Positions 1 through 9,182 are shown, counted from the first letter of the stretch. The stretch: 64,000 bases of DNA from an uncultured Pelagibacteraceae bacterium (GCA_902563435.1 CACEXE010000001.1:1-64000); one strand, 5' to 3'. Program-made: numbers and translations. Notes: generated from the sequence alone by a model not told the origin.

Positions 1-471
1 TTAATGATGGTACCAGGCAATCAAACAGGAGAAATTTTAATAAATGCTCTTTTAAAACCAAATTTAATTAAAAAAGAAGAAGATTTAATTAGAGCAAAAG
101 CTTATGAAGTAACTGAGTTTTTAAATCTTAAACATCTTGCCAATGAACGTGCTGGTAATTTATCTGGAGGGCAAAAAAAGTTGCTAGAACTTGGAAGAAC
201 AATGATGGTTGATGCAAAACTTGTATTATTGGATGAGGTAGGGGCAGGGGTTAATAGAACATTATTAAAAGAATTAGGAACAGCAATCTTAAGACTTAAT
301 AAAGAAAAAAACTATACTTTTTGTATGATTGAACATGATATGGATTTTATAAGCAGAATGTGTGATCCTGTTATTGTTATGTCAGAAGGATCTGTTCTTT
401 TTGAGGGAACTTCAGATGAAGTTAAAAAAAACGAAAAAGTTATAGATAGTTATTTAGGTAGAAAGAAGTAA
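1..471 (+). CDS. livG: Branched-chain amino acid ABC transporter ATPase LivG, 3' part
   Basis: This is the C-terminal 156 codons of an ABC ATPase; the reading frame is open to the window edge, so the Walker A region and true start lie outside. Numbered from the ATG at base 4, the signature LSGGQ is at residues 53-57, Walker B LVLLDE at 73-78, and the H-loop histidine at 111 in IEHDMDF. The phrase EHDMDFI is typical of LivG-type nucleotide-binding subunits. The D-loop reads EVGAGVN where the family usually has EPAAGLN, a mild deviation. The stop abuts the start of livF, and livH and livM follow, so the family assignment rests on both motif and context. It would energise uptake of an amino acid or amide at the inner membrane; the substrate cannot be read from this subunit. 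Confidence 0.88.
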   Translation, partial: LMMVPGNQTGEILINALLKPNLIKKEEDLIRAKAYEVTEFLNLKHLANERAGNLSGGQKKLLELGRTMMVDAKLVLLDEVGAGVNRTLLKELGTAILRLNKEKNYTFCMIEHDMDFISRMCDPVIVMSEGSVLFEGTSDEVKKNEKVIDSYLGRKK

Positions 472-1179
472 ATGGCATTTTTTGAGGGAAATAAAATGAC
501 AGGAGGATACGGCGATGGTCCTGATATTATTAGCTCATGCACTATCAATGTTAATAGAGGAGAGATAGTTGCTATTCTTGGACCAAACGGAGCTGGAAAA
601 TCTACAGCAATGAAGGCAATGCTAGGATTGTTAAATCTAAAATCAGGTAATATTTCAATTGATGGAGAAGATATTTCTAAACTATCTCCTCAAGAAAGAG
701 TAAAAAAGGGAATATCATTTGTGCCACAAACTAGAAATGTTTTTGCAGAACTTACTGTAAAAGAAAATTTAGAAGTTGGTGCTTTTTTAAGAACAGATAA
801 TGTAAATAATGTTATCGAAGAAATATATGATCTATTTCCAATTTTAAGAGAAAAAAAAGATCAAGTTGTAGGACAATTATCAGGAGGGCAAAGACAACAA
901 GTAGCTTTGGGACGTGCTCTAATGATAAAACCATCTGTTCTTATGTTAGATGAGCCTACAGCAGGTGTTTCCCCAATAGTTATGGATGAATTATTTGAAC
1001 ACATTATTAGAGTTAAAAATACAAAAGTAGCAATCATCATGGTCGAGCAAAATGCAAAACAGGCTTTAAGCATTTCTGATCGAGGATATGTGCTTGTTAC
1101 TGGTGAAAATAAGTTTGAGGGGTCTGGTAAGGAATTATTAAATGATCCAGAAGTTAGGAGATCTTTCTTAGGAGCTTAG
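472..1179 (+). CDS. livF: Branched-chain amino acid ABC transporter ATPase LivF
   Basis: This is a complete 235-residue ABC ATPase, the usual LivF length. It has Walker A GPNGAGKS at residues 37-44, the Q-loop in VPQTRNVF, LSGGQ at 136-140, Walker B LMLDEP at 156-161 and the switch histidine replaced by Gln in MVEQNAK. That EQN form is characteristic of LivF rather than LivG. The ATG directly follows the livG stop and livH begins one base after its stop, so all are one transcript. It should pair with LivG to drive the LivHM permease. There is no strong ribosome-binding site, so translational coupling is likely. Confidence 0.93.
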   Translation: MAFFEGNKMTGGYGDGPDIISSCTINVNRGEIVAILGPNGAGKSTAMKAMLGLLNLKSGNISIDGEDISKLSPQERVKKGISFVPQTRNVFAELTVKENLEVGAFLRTDNVNNVIEEIYDLFPILREKKDQVVGQLSGGQRQQVALGRALMIKPSVLMLDEPTAGVSPIVMDELFEHIIRVKNTKVAIIMVEQNAKQALSISDRGYVLVTGENKFEGSGKELLNDPEVRRSFLGA

Positions 1180-1180
1180 T

Positions 1181-2191
1181 ATGGATTTAATTAATGCAGT
1201 AATAGTTTTATTGAATTATACAATTATTCCAGCCTTAACTTATGGCTCTCAGTTAGCTCTTGGAGCAATTTTTGTAACTTTAATATACGGTATTTTAAGA
1301 TTTGCTAACTTTGCAACTGGAGACATGATGTCATTTGGTACAATGTTTGCTGTACTTTTGACTTATTACTTTCAATCAATCGGAATTAGCTTTGGTTTTC
1401 TTCCCACTGCTTTGCTCACTATTCCCTTTGCAATTTTTATGATGATTTTATACATGCTTTTAATTGATCAAACAGTTTTTAAATATTACAGAATTAAAAA
1501 AAGTCCACCAGTACAGCTTGCTATGGTTAGTGTTGGGGTAATGTTTGTGACCCAAGCAGTCATAAGGATTATAATTGGACCAACTGACCGACGGTTTTTA
1601 GATGGTGAAAAATTCATTTTAAAAGCAACTGAATTTAAAGAAATGACAGGTCTTGCGGAAGGTTTGACAATTAAATCCACGCAAATGATAACAATTGTAG
1701 TTACTATTATTGTTGTTGCTATTATGTTTTGGTTTTTAAATAAAACTAAGACTGGAACTAGTATGAGGGCCTACTCAGATAATGAAGATTTAGCACTTCT
1801 TTCTGGAATAGATCCAAAAAAAGTAGTTCTAATTACTTGGATCATTGCTGGAATATTAGCAACAATTGGTGGGATTCTTTATGGTTTAGACAAAAGTTAT
1901 AGACCGTTTGTGTATTTTAATAATATGCTACCGATTTTTGCTGCTGCGATAGTTGGTGGAATTGGAAATCCATATGGAGCGTTCTTTGGAGGTTATGTTA
2001 TAGCATTTGCTGAAATATTTTTGACTTATGCATATAAAAGATTTTTAGTTTATATTTTGCCAGAGTCACTAGAACCAAATTCATTGATGCAATTATTATC
2101 AACCGATTATAAATTTGCTATTTCTTTTTCGATATTAGTAATTGTTTTAATATTTAGGCCGTCAGGCATATTTGAAGGAAAACGTATATGA
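1181..2191 (+). CDS. livH: Branched-chain amino acid ABC transporter permease LivH
   Basis: This is a 336-residue, strongly hydrophobic protein with about eight membrane segments. Near residues 195-235 it carries the cytoplasmic coupling region beginning MRAYSDNEDLALLSGID, followed by the GGILYG segment typical of LivH. The conserved glycine-rich stretch AAAIVGGIGNPYGAFFGG is also present. The family usually has about 300 residues, so the protein is slightly long, with extra length in the loop around 120-165. It overlaps livM by four bases (ATGA), which indicates translational coupling. It forms the inner-membrane channel with LivM; the substrate is unknown. Confidence 0.93.
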   Translation: MDLINAVIVLLNYTIIPALTYGSQLALGAIFVTLIYGILRFANFATGDMMSFGTMFAVLLTYYFQSIGISFGFLPTALLTIPFAIFMMILYMLLIDQTVFKYYRIKKSPPVQLAMVSVGVMFVTQAVIRIIIGPTDRRFLDGEKFILKATEFKEMTGLAEGLTIKSTQMITIVVTIIVVAIMFWFLNKTKTGTSMRAYSDNEDLALLSGIDPKKVVLITWIIAGILATIGGILYGLDKSYRPFVYFNNMLPIFAAAIVGGIGNPYGAFFGGYVIAFAEIFLTYAYKRFLVYILPESLEPNSLMQLLSTDYKFAISFSILVIVLIFRPSGIFEGKRI

Positions 2192-3558
2192 GAAATTATT
2201 TAAATATAATTGTAGCATATTCGATAATGATGCTTCTAATAATTTTAGTTGGAATCTTTCAATCCTGGTCTATTGCGCTAACAATTTTTAATTATTGTAT
2301 GATTTCTGCAGTAATGACCTTGGGAGCAAATATTCAATGGGGTTATGCTGGTTTAATAAATTTTGGAATCATGGGTTATACGGCATTAGGAGGTTTAGCA
2401 GTAGTATTAGTATCTGTATCACCTGTTCCAGAAGCCTGGAGTGTGGGCGGAGTAAATATGATGACTTGCCTAGGAATAATTATAATAATGATTTTTTCTA
2501 CAAGGTATATTTTAAAAAATATTCAAAAATCTAAAAAAAGAAATTATTTAATAGCTGGAATAATTATAGTTGGATTAATCCTAATAAAAATAATTGCTGG
2601 ACCTGCAATTGAACAAATAGAAGCTGTTGATCCTGCAAAGACAGGGTTTCTTGGAGGACTTGGGTTACCAGTTTTATTCTCATGGATAGTTGGAGGTCTT
2701 TTTGCTGCTGGGTTAGCATTTATTGTAGGGAAAGTTGCTTTAGGATTAAGAGCAGATTATTTAGCAATTGCTACATTATTAATAGCTGAAATTGTTGTTT
2801 CCATTATTAAACATGAAGATTGGTTGGCAAGAGGTGTAAAAAACGTTATTGGATTAAAAAGACCAGCTCCTTATGAAATTGACCTACAAACTTCTCCTTG
2901 GTTTATAAATTTAGTAGAAAAATTTCACTCAGCAAAATTAGATCTAGCAAATTCATTGTCGGAAAGACAAGATATTTTAAATCAGTTAGTGATTGATGCT
3001 TCATCTGTTTATGTAAAACTATGTTTTGCAGGCATGTTTTTAGTTGTAGTTATAATTTTATTAATAATTACACAAAAGGCTCTTTACTCGCCTTGGGGTA
3101 GAATGATGAGAGCAATAAGAGATAATGAAGAAGCTGCAAGTGCAATGGGCAAGAATGTAGTTAAACAACATTTATTTATATTTATTCTAGGATCAGCAAT
3201 AGTTGGTATTGCTGGAGCTATGATGGTAACTAATGATGGGCTGTTTACCCCAGGAAGCTACAGACCAATGAGATATACCTTTGTAATTTGGGTCATGGTT
3301 ATTGTTGGTGGTACAGGAAATAACTTTGGAGCAATTCTAGGGGGATTTGTTGTATGGTTTTTATGGGTAGAAGCAGCACCAATTGCTTTGTTCTTTATAA
3401 ATTTATTTACAGCTCATTTACCTGAAACAAATGAAATCAAAGTTCATTTAATAAATAGTGCTCCATATTTTAGATTTTTACTTGTTGGTATTGGGCTTCT
3501 TTTTATAATGAGATTTAGACCTCAAGGAATAATTCCGGAAAAAATTATAAAACAATAA
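2188..3558 (+). CDS. livM: Branched-chain amino acid ABC transporter permease LivM
   Basis: This is a 456-residue permease with about ten hydrophobic segments. It carries the LivM hallmarks: QWGYAGLINFG near the N-terminus, RADYLAIATLLIAEI in the middle, the coupling segment GRMMRAIRDNEEAASAMGKN, and VGGTGNNFGAILGGF near the C-terminus. Family members are commonly 300-425 residues. The excess lies in a segment around residues 100-155 and in a polar loop around 225-275, which may be a periplasmic elaboration. The start overlaps the livH stop. A LysE-family gene follows six bases later and may share the transcript. Confidence 0.92.
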   Translation: MRNYLNIIVAYSIMMLLIILVGIFQSWSIALTIFNYCMISAVMTLGANIQWGYAGLINFGIMGYTALGGLAVVLVSVSPVPEAWSVGGVNMMTCLGIIIIMIFSTRYILKNIQKSKKRNYLIAGIIIVGLILIKIIAGPAIEQIEAVDPAKTGFLGGLGLPVLFSWIVGGLFAAGLAFIVGKVALGLRADYLAIATLLIAEIVVSIIKHEDWLARGVKNVIGLKRPAPYEIDLQTSPWFINLVEKFHSAKLDLANSLSERQDILNQLVIDASSVYVKLCFAGMFLVVVIILLIITQKALYSPWGRMMRAIRDNEEAASAMGKNVVKQHLFIFILGSAIVGIAGAMMVTNDGLFTPGSYRPMRYTFVIWVMVIVGGTGNNFGAILGGFVVWFLWVEAAPIALFFINLFTAHLPETNEIKVHLINSAPYFRFLLVGIGLLFIMRFRPQGIIPEKIIKQ

Positions 3559-3564
3559 TTTATA

Positions 3565-4173
3565 ATGAGTTTTTTTATTTTAGGGTTCTTTACAGGACTG
3601 AGTTTAATATTAGCTATTGGTGCTCAAAATATATTTGTAATTGAGCAAGGTTTAAAAAAACAATTCGTTTTTATTGTGTGTGCAATTTGTGCATTTTCAG
3701 ATTTCCTTCTTATTTTTTTAGGAATATTCCTATTTCACTATTTTGAAAGTTTTTTTTCACCTTTTGCCGAGCTAATTTTAAATATTCTTTTGCTTTTATT
3801 TTTAATACATTTTGTATGGAAAAAAATAAAAAGTATAAATACTAATTTTGAAATAAATCAAAAAAATCAAACAGCAAGTCTAGGCTCAATAATAATTAAA
3901 ACACTAGGTTTTACTTATTTAAACGCCCATGTTTATTCTGACACTGTATTTTTTTTAGGAAACTTTTCGAAAAGTTTTTTAATTAATCAAAAATTATCAT
4001 TTGGATTTGGTGCAACTTTTTCCTCAATAATATTTTTTTTTACATTAGGATTCTTATCTAAGTTTTTATCTAATTACTTGAAAAGCAATAAAGTTTGGAG
4101 AATTATAAATATCTTAATAATTTTATTTATGTCTGCTCTTAGTATTTACGTATTAATCAATATTTTAGGATAA
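3565..4173 (+). CDS. LysE/ArgO-family amino acid exporter
   Basis: This 202-residue membrane protein has about six hydrophobic segments and the family signature GAQNIFVIEQGL near residue 18, characteristic of LysE and ArgO rather than RhtB proteins. The length matches the family. Known members export basic amino acids; the substrate here is not determinable. It is placed six bases after livM, so the operon pairs an importer with an exporter. That would suit relief of intracellular amino acid overload when peptides or amino acids are taken up faster than used, but this is inference. It is very Phe/Ile/Asn-rich, as expected for a membrane protein in an AT-rich genome. Confidence 0.85.
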   Translation: MSFFILGFFTGLSLILAIGAQNIFVIEQGLKKQFVFIVCAICAFSDFLLIFLGIFLFHYFESFFSPFAELILNILLLLFLIHFVWKKIKSINTNFEINQKNQTASLGSIIIKTLGFTYLNAHVYSDTVFFLGNFSKSFLINQKLSFGFGATFSSIIFFFTLGFLSKFLSNYLKSNKVWRIINILIILFMSALSIYVLINILG

Positions 4174-4178
4174 AAAAA

Positions 4179-4206
4179 AACTCCAGCGATTTTCACCGCT
4201 GGAGTT
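4179..4206 (-). terminator. Rho-independent terminator of the LivK-like gene
   Basis: A 10-bp perfect stem AACTCCAGCG / CGCTGGAGTT encloses an 8-base loop. On the minus strand it is followed by a run of nine U residues, giving a canonical intrinsic terminator 13 bases after the stop of the binding-protein gene. On the plus strand there is no U-run, so it serves the convergent LysE gene only weakly. Confidence 0.9.
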
Positions 4207-4219
4207 AAATAATTAAATA

Positions 4220-5410
4220 TTATCTTTGTTTTTTGTCTTTAAACTTACCGCCTTTAATTTCTTTTTCTATAAAGGCACCTGCTGCTTCTCCAACATCAGT
4301 AAATTCAACACTAGATGCTCCTTCGTAGTTAACTGCTTTACCACTAGCAAGTAAATCTAATGCTTTTTTCAATTCTCCTGGATAAATTTTTTCTCCTGGA
4401 GCATTTGCAACAGACATTACATTTGCTTGAACAGTAGCTCTATCAGCTTTTCCACCAGCTTGCATTGCAAGTACAATCAAAGCTGCAGCATCATAAGACT
4501 CTGAAGTATAAGGTCCAGATGAATCGATTCCTGCTCCGCCAGCTACACCTTTAAATATTGTAGCACCTTTACCCATTGATCCTGGCAAAGATCCAAATGA
4601 TTTGTTTAGATCATTTCCGAATCTGTCAGTTAAAGAGTCACCGATCATTCCATCAGATAAAACAAATACGTCAAACGCACCTGAGTCTAATGAACCATCA
4701 ATGATACTTCCACCAGCTTGGTCTAAGTAACCTAACACAGCTAAAGCATCGCCACCTGCTGCTGCCAATGTTGCAACTTCAGCACCGTAGTCTCCTTTAC
4801 CTTCTTCATGAGCTGTAACAACTGTTACGTTTATTCCATGAGCTTTAACAGCTGCAACATATACATCTGCTAAACCCTTACCGTAGTCGTTGTTAGTGTG
4901 TGTAACTGCAATACTTTTAACTTTTCTATCTTTAGTAATATCTGCTAATACTTGACCACCTCTTGCGTCAGATGGAGCAGTTCTAAAGAAATATCCATTA
5001 TCATTAAGATCAGTTAATCCTGGAGAAGTAGCTGATGGTGAAATCATAACTACACCATTTGGAACAGCAACGTTAGTTGCAATAGCTCCAGTTACACCAG
5101 AACAATCAGCACCCATAATTGCTACTACACCGCCAGATATTAAACCTTCTGCAGCAGCTGTTGCAGCAGCTGAGTCAACACAAGTTGAATCTGCTCTCTC
5201 AACAGAAATCTTCTTTCCTCCAAGTAATGAACCTGAATCTGAAGCTTCTTTAAATGCAAGCTCTGCTGATGCAGCCATTGCTGGAGTTAGGGATTCAATA
5301 GGACCTGTAAATCCTAAAATAATTCCCATTTTAATGCCATGTCCATCTGAATATGCTTTAGTTGCAAAGCAAGAAACAAATACAAACATCGCTAATACTA
5401 GTTTTTTCAT
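4220..5410 (-). CDS. Leucine/amide-type ABC transporter substrate-binding protein (LivK-like)
   Basis: This 396-residue precursor has a signal peptide: a charged MKK, a hydrophobic core VLAMFVFVSCFA and a likely cleavage near KAYS-DGHG. The mature part matches type 1 periplasmic binding proteins (Peripla_BP_6). It opens with the strand IKMGIILGFTGPIESLTPAM and contains GVVMISPSATSPGLTD, typical of the ligand-binding cleft between lobes. The protein is Ala/Gly/Asp-rich and acidic, as are periplasmic proteins of marine bacteria. It probably delivers ligand to the LivFGHM system encoded convergently next door. It has its own Shine-Dalgarno sequence and terminator, so it is transcribed alone. The exact ligand (branched-chain amino acid, urea or short amide) is not resolved. 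Confidence 0.88.
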   Translation of the reverse strand: MKKLVLAMFVFVSCFATKAYSDGHGIKMGIILGFTGPIESLTPAMAASAELAFKEASDSGSLLGGKKISVERADSTCVDSAAATAAAEGLISGGVVAIMGADCSGVTGAIATNVAVPNGVVMISPSATSPGLTDLNDNGYFFRTAPSDARGGQVLADITKDRKVKSIAVTHTNNDYGKGLADVYVAAVKAHGINVTVVTAHEEGKGDYGAEVATLAAAGGDALAVLGYLDQAGGSIIDGSLDSGAFDVFVLSDGMIGDSLTDRFGNDLNKSFGSLPGSMGKGATIFKGVAGGAGIDSSGPYTSESYDAAALIVLAMQAGGKADRATVQANVMSVANAPGEKIYPGELKKALDLLASGKAVNYEGASSVEFTDVGEAAGAFIEKEIKGGKFKDKKQR

Positions 5411-5414
5411 ATAT

Positions 5415-5420
5415 TCCCTC
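5415..5420 (-). promoter_or_regulatory. Strong Shine-Dalgarno of LivK-like gene
   Basis: GAGGGA lies four bases before the ATG. Most genes in the window have no comparable site, so this one stands out and supports the start choice. Confidence 0.7.
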
Positions 5421-5421
5421 T

Positions 5422-5435
5422 AATTGTTAACAATT
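5422..5435. promoter_or_regulatory. 14-bp perfect palindrome in the LivK-like leader
   Basis: AATTGTTAACAATT is a perfect inverted repeat just upstream of the Shine-Dalgarno sequence and next to an AT-rich TATATAA element that could be a -10 box. The position suits a repressor operator or an mRNA 5' structure. In AT-rich DNA a chance origin is possible. Confidence 0.35.
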
Positions 5436-5483
5436 TATATAAACAAAATTAAATCCTATTGATTTTAATTTTCAATGAGAAAA

Positions 5484-6341
5484 TTATCTCATTTTTTGAG
5501 CAAAAAACACTGAAGTAATGACAATTATTCCTCCAATTACTGTTACTAGAGATGGAATCTCCCCAAAAATAAAAAAAGTAAGGATTAGACCAAATACAGG
5601 GAATAAAGCGTAGAATGGCAATACCATATCAAGAGGATAAAATTTATAAAGATAGAACATCATTAAATGTCCAAGCAAAGAAATAATTGCTCCAGCGTAT
5701 AAAACTGTGAACCAACTTCCTAAACTTATATTTTTTATTATTTGAAATGTATTTCCCTCAAATATTGCAGACAATATTATTAAAATTATAAATCCTGTGA
5801 AGCTCATTATAGTATTTGTAAATTTAACATCTAATTCTTTTAAATATCTCGAAAATACTTGGGATAGTCCGTAGAAAAAAGCCATACCACAAATAAGAAG
5901 TGATCCTATTATTTCGTCTACTACTTTTGGGTCGAATGCGAGTATGACAATACCAAAAAAAGATATCATAATTAATATCCATTTTTTATAACTTATTTTT
6001 TCATCTAAAAATATTGAGCTTAATATAATTCCAAAAGGAATTGAAAGTTGAGCCCCTATTGTAATTGGCGCAAGTATACTTGATGCATTTATAGATAAAT
6101 ATAAAAACATATTTACCGCAACACCAAAACATAATGAAAACCCAATTAAAGGAATAATATATTTTTTATCTATACTTTGAATTTTAAAAAATGGGATTAA
6201 ACAAATAAAAACAACAGCCATTCTTAATGAACCAAAAAGAATTGGTGGAATAGTGTCGTTTAATCCAAGCTTGCCAGTTGGATATGCACTTCCTAATAAA
6301 AATACAACAAATAAAATAAGTAAAGTATGTTTTGCAGACAA
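5484..6341 (-). CDS. EamA-family (DMT) transporter
   Basis: This 285-residue protein has ten predicted membrane segments in two homologous EamA repeats, about residues 5-135 and 145-280. The N-terminal segment has GSAYPTGKLGL and the second repeat ends in a TVIGGIIVITSVFFAQ segment, both usual for drug/metabolite transporters. It starts three bases after the aldehyde dehydrogenase stop and is the last gene of a six-gene operon, so it probably moves the substrate or a product of that pathway. EamA proteins export or import many metabolites, and sequence alone does not tell which. Confidence 0.85.
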   Translation of the reverse strand: MSAKHTLLILFVVFLLGSAYPTGKLGLNDTIPPILFGSLRMAVVFICLIPFFKIQSIDKKYIIPLIGFSLCFGVAVNMFLYLSINASSILAPITIGAQLSIPFGIILSSIFLDEKISYKKWILIMISFFGIVILAFDPKVVDEIIGSLLICGMAFFYGLSQVFSRYLKELDVKFTNTIMSFTGFIILIILSAIFEGNTFQIIKNISLGSWFTVLYAGAIISLLGHLMMFYLYKFYPLDMVLPFYALFPVFGLILTFFIFGEIPSLVTVIGGIIVITSVFFAQKMR

Positions 6342-6344
6342 AAA

Positions 6345-7826
6345 TTATCTTATAGAGAAAGGATCTAAAGTTGGTTCATCAGATGTGTAATACCAAGTTG
6401 TCTTAACTCTAGTATAATCTTTAATTGAGTCCATTCCCGCTTCCTTTCCATATCCACTATCTTTAATACCACCAAAAGGTGCTGATGGAGAAATCAATCG
6501 ATAAGTATTTACAAATGTAATACCTGCTCTTATTGCATTAGAAACTCTTAGACCTCTGGAGAAGTCACTTGTATAGACCCCAGAGGATAATCCATATTGA
6601 TTATCGTTCATTTTCTCTATTACCTCTTTTTCCGTATCAAATTTCATAACTGATAAAACTGGTCCAAAAAGCTCGTTTTCTGCAGTTGGAAGATTATGAT
6701 TATCACATTCAATTATTGTAGGAGGAAAGTAGTATCCCTCATTTGAAAATGGATGCCTCTCACCACCACACTTTATTTTTCCACCTTGTTCTGTGGTTTT
6801 TTTTATGTTTTTTTCAATAATTTCTAATTGTTTATAATTACTTAATGGTCCCATTTCTGTGTCTGGATCCATGGGAGCACCAATTTTTATTTTTTCAGCT
6901 CTTTTTGTGAGTTTGTCAAGGAACTCATCGTAAATTCCTTTTTGTAGATATAATCTTGAACCAGCAATACAACTCTGTCCGCTAGCTCCAAATATTCCTG
7001 CAGTAATTCCATTAATAGCATTTTCTTGATGAGCATCATCAAATACTGCAACAGGACTTTTTCCTCCAAGTTCTAAGCTTACTTCTGATAAATTTTCTGC
7101 TGAATTTCTAATTATATGTCTTGCAGTTTCGGGTCCTCCTGTAAAAGCAACTTTTTCAACTAAATTATGTGTAGTTAAAGCCTTTCCACATGGGTCTCCA
7201 AATCCTGTAATAACATTAACAACCCCTTTAGGAATACCAGTTTCTTCAATAAGTTTTGCAAATTCAAACATTACTGCTGGAGCAAGTTCTGATGATTTAA
7301 TAACCACCGTGTTTCCCATAGCTAAAGCAGGCGCAAGTTTTGTAGCTGTTAAAAACATTTGAGAATTCCATGGAACAATCGCAGCGATAACACCAATAGG
7401 TATTCTTGAAGTTATGGCTTGAATATTTGGTTTATCTATTGGCAGAACTGTGCCTTCGACCTTGTCTGCCATACCTGCATAATAATCATAATACTCAGCA
7501 ATATAATTTGCTTGTTTATTTGTTTCTCTATAAAGTTTTCCAGTATCTATAGTTTCAATTTTTCCAAGTAATTCTGCGTTATCTCTAAGCTTATTTCCAA
7601 TAGCTCTTAGAAACTTTGCTCTTTCACGCGGTAATATTTTAGGCCAATCTCCTTCAAAGGCTTTTTGAGCTGCTTGAACCGCTTTATCTACGTCAGAAGC
7701 ACTTGCCTCAGGAACAACTGCCCAGGGTTTATTATCTTCCGGATTTAAAGTTTCAAAAGTTTTTTTAGTATCAGAGTCAACCCATTGTCCCCCTATAAAC
7801 ATTTTATATTTTTTTAATTCAGGCAT
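6345..7826 (-). CDS. NAD(P)-dependent aldehyde dehydrogenase
   Basis: This is a full-length 493-residue ALDH superfamily enzyme. The oxyanion Asn is in VPWN (N154), the general base Glu is E252 in LELGGKSP, and the nucleophile Cys is C286 in ASGQSCIAGSR. The C-terminal PFGGIKDSGYGKEAG is also typical. It oxidises an aldehyde to a carboxylate in the cytoplasm. Its start overlaps the upstream alpha/beta hydrolase by eight bases, so the two are translated together and probably act in one pathway that begins with a luciferase-like monooxygenase. The aldehyde is unknown; betaine aldehyde is conceivable because the window is rich in betaine genes, but nothing in the sequence decides this. Confidence 0.92.
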   Translation of the reverse strand: MPELKKYKMFIGGQWVDSDTKKTFETLNPEDNKPWAVVPEASASDVDKAVQAAQKAFEGDWPKILPRERAKFLRAIGNKLRDNAELLGKIETIDTGKLYRETNKQANYIAEYYDYYAGMADKVEGTVLPIDKPNIQAITSRIPIGVIAAIVPWNSQMFLTATKLAPALAMGNTVVIKSSELAPAVMFEFAKLIEETGIPKGVVNVITGFGDPCGKALTTHNLVEKVAFTGGPETARHIIRNSAENLSEVSLELGGKSPVAVFDDAHQENAINGITAGIFGASGQSCIAGSRLYLQKGIYDEFLDKLTKRAEKIKIGAPMDPDTEMGPLSNYKQLEIIEKNIKKTTEQGGKIKCGGERHPFSNEGYYFPPTIIECDNHNLPTAENELFGPVLSVMKFDTEKEVIEKMNDNQYGLSSGVYTSDFSRGLRVSNAIRAGITFVNTYRLISPSAPFGGIKDSGYGKEAGMDSIKDYTRVKTTWYYTSDEPTLDPFSIR

Positions 7827-8592
7827 TTTGTATATGATCTTTAATTGCTTTATTTACATCATATGAGCATTCAATACTACATAGATGTTTGCCTACAGGT
7901 ATTATTTTTAATTCAGAGTTTTTAATTTTTTTACTCAGATTATCAGACATTTCTGGAGTTGAGCCTACATCACCTTCTCCAGTCATCACAAGTGTTTTGA
8001 CATTAATATTTTCAAATTTTTCGTTATCTTTATGATTTACAAACAACGAGTAAACTTTAATAAAGTTGTCCATATTGTTATTGTTAAGTATTGAGAAAAT
8101 TTTATCTGAAATTAGAGGATTTTTCTCAATAAAATCCTTATTAAACCATCTATTGAGTGCGTCTTTTGTCAGTTTTTTATCTTTTTTTGTCTGTTCAAAC
8201 CTTTCATTTACTATCTTCTGTTCATTATCAGATCTATTAAATATTGAGCACAACAATGTTAGGGATTTCAATCTATCACTAAATCTCGTTGCAAAGTTTC
8301 TTGCAATCAAAGAGCCTATTGAAAATCCAATAAGGTGAATTTTACTAAATTTTAATTCATCAATAAGATCAATAATTTGATCTGAAAAATCATCAAAACT
8401 TATTTTTTCTTTATTTAAAGGTGTTCTACCGTGTCCAAGGATATCATAAATTAAAACTGTATTATCAAATTCATTAATTTGTGGATCCCATATATTATGA
8501 TCAAGACCTACACCATGAATAAATACTATTGGAATTCCTTCTTTTTGATTTAGTTTATAAAATGTACCTTTAGAGTCTGTTGCATTGATCAT
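7819..8592 (-). CDS. Alpha/beta-fold hydrolase (operon A copy)
   Basis: This 257-residue hydrolase has the nucleophile elbow GFSIG (S91), a likely acid D208 in GEGDVG and catalytic H236 in GKHLCS, plus the oxyanion-hole segment IHGVGLDHN near residue 25. It resembles 3-oxoadipate enol-lactonase-type esterases. It shares landmarks with the hydrolase at 21520-22290, including RWF, FIEKNP and MTGE-x-D-x-G-x-TP, so the two are paralogues and both sit in clusters with luciferase-like monooxygenases. Predicted role: hydrolysis of an ester, lactone or amide made by the upstream oxygenase. The substrate is not known. Confidence 0.85.
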   Translation of the reverse strand: MINATDSKGTFYKLNQKEGIPIVFIHGVGLDHNIWDPQINEFDNTVLIYDILGHGRTPLNKEKISFDDFSDQIIDLIDELKFSKIHLIGFSIGSLIARNFATRFSDRLKSLTLLCSIFNRSDNEQKIVNERFEQTKKDKKLTKDALNRWFNKDFIEKNPLISDKIFSILNNNNMDNFIKVYSLFVNHKDNEKFENINVKTLVMTGEGDVGSTPEMSDNLSKKIKNSELKIIPVGKHLCSIECSYDVNKAIKDHIQNA

Positions 8593-8594
8593 TA

Positions 8595-9182
8595 TTATTT
8601 TGGATCAATGCCCATCTCCTTCATATCTTGGTATCTATCGCCTGTTCTTGCATGAGCTCTACCTGTCGAAGCGCCACCAATTGCAATAACAATTTCATCA
8701 TCAAATGGAGCATCATGAATTGTAAACTCATGTGTAAGATAATATGGTCTTAAACCAGAGTCGGTTTTGTGCATCATTGGAATAGATATTTTTGATCCAG
8801 CCGGACCTCTTGTATTCGTAAAACTTAAATAAGAAGTTCCTCCAACAGCATCTCTGAACTTATTTCCAAATCTTAATGTATGAATAAATGCTGATGCATG
8901 CTCTATTTCTCCATTCAGTCCAACCACACCTGCTTTCCCATACGCTAATATTTTATCAGGAGAGCCTATTTCTTTTATAAGTTCAGGAACCAATAAATCT
9001 CCAAGTTTAGGAGCTAGATCTAAAATAATGGGTTTTAAGTCTTCCACAAAACCTTTTCCATCCCAAGGATTTTTAAAAACTGCAGCAACAGAAACCATCA
9101 AAACTGGTTCTTTAGCTTCTTTTCCACCTTCAATAAAAGTCTTATCTACAAATTTAGTAAACTTACGTAATTCTAATTTCAT
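8595..9182 (-). CDS. AA_synth (DUF1185) family protein
   Basis: This 195-residue soluble protein matches the amino-acid-synthesis family (formerly DUF1185). Recognisable segments are KEPVLMVSVAAVFKNPW, GKAGVVGLNGEIEHASA, GGTSYLSFTNTRGPAG and IGGASTGRAHARTGDR. The family's biochemical activity has not been established as far as I know. The gene overlaps the stop of the ThDP enzyme by four bases and ends two bases before the hydrolase start, so it is an integral member of the operon. The conserved His and Arg near HASAFIHTLRFG and GRAHARTGDR would be candidate active-site residues; that is a guess from conservation-like patterning. Confidence 0.78.
   Translation of the reverse strand: MKLELRKFTKFVDKTFIEGGKEAKEPVLMVSVAAVFKNPWDGKGFVEDLKPIILDLAPKLGDLLVPELIKEIGSPDKILAYGKAGVVGLNGEIEHASAFIHTLRFGNKFRDAVGGTSYLSFTNTRGPAGSKISIPMMHKTDSGLRPYYLTHEFTIHDAPFDDEIVIAIGGASTGRAHARTGDRYQDMKEMGIDPK

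Noticed and set aside
861-1073. Antisense open frame inside livF, and many similar short frames inside other genes
   Set aside because: They lie wholly within well-supported genes on the opposite strand, have no family features and no ribosome sites.
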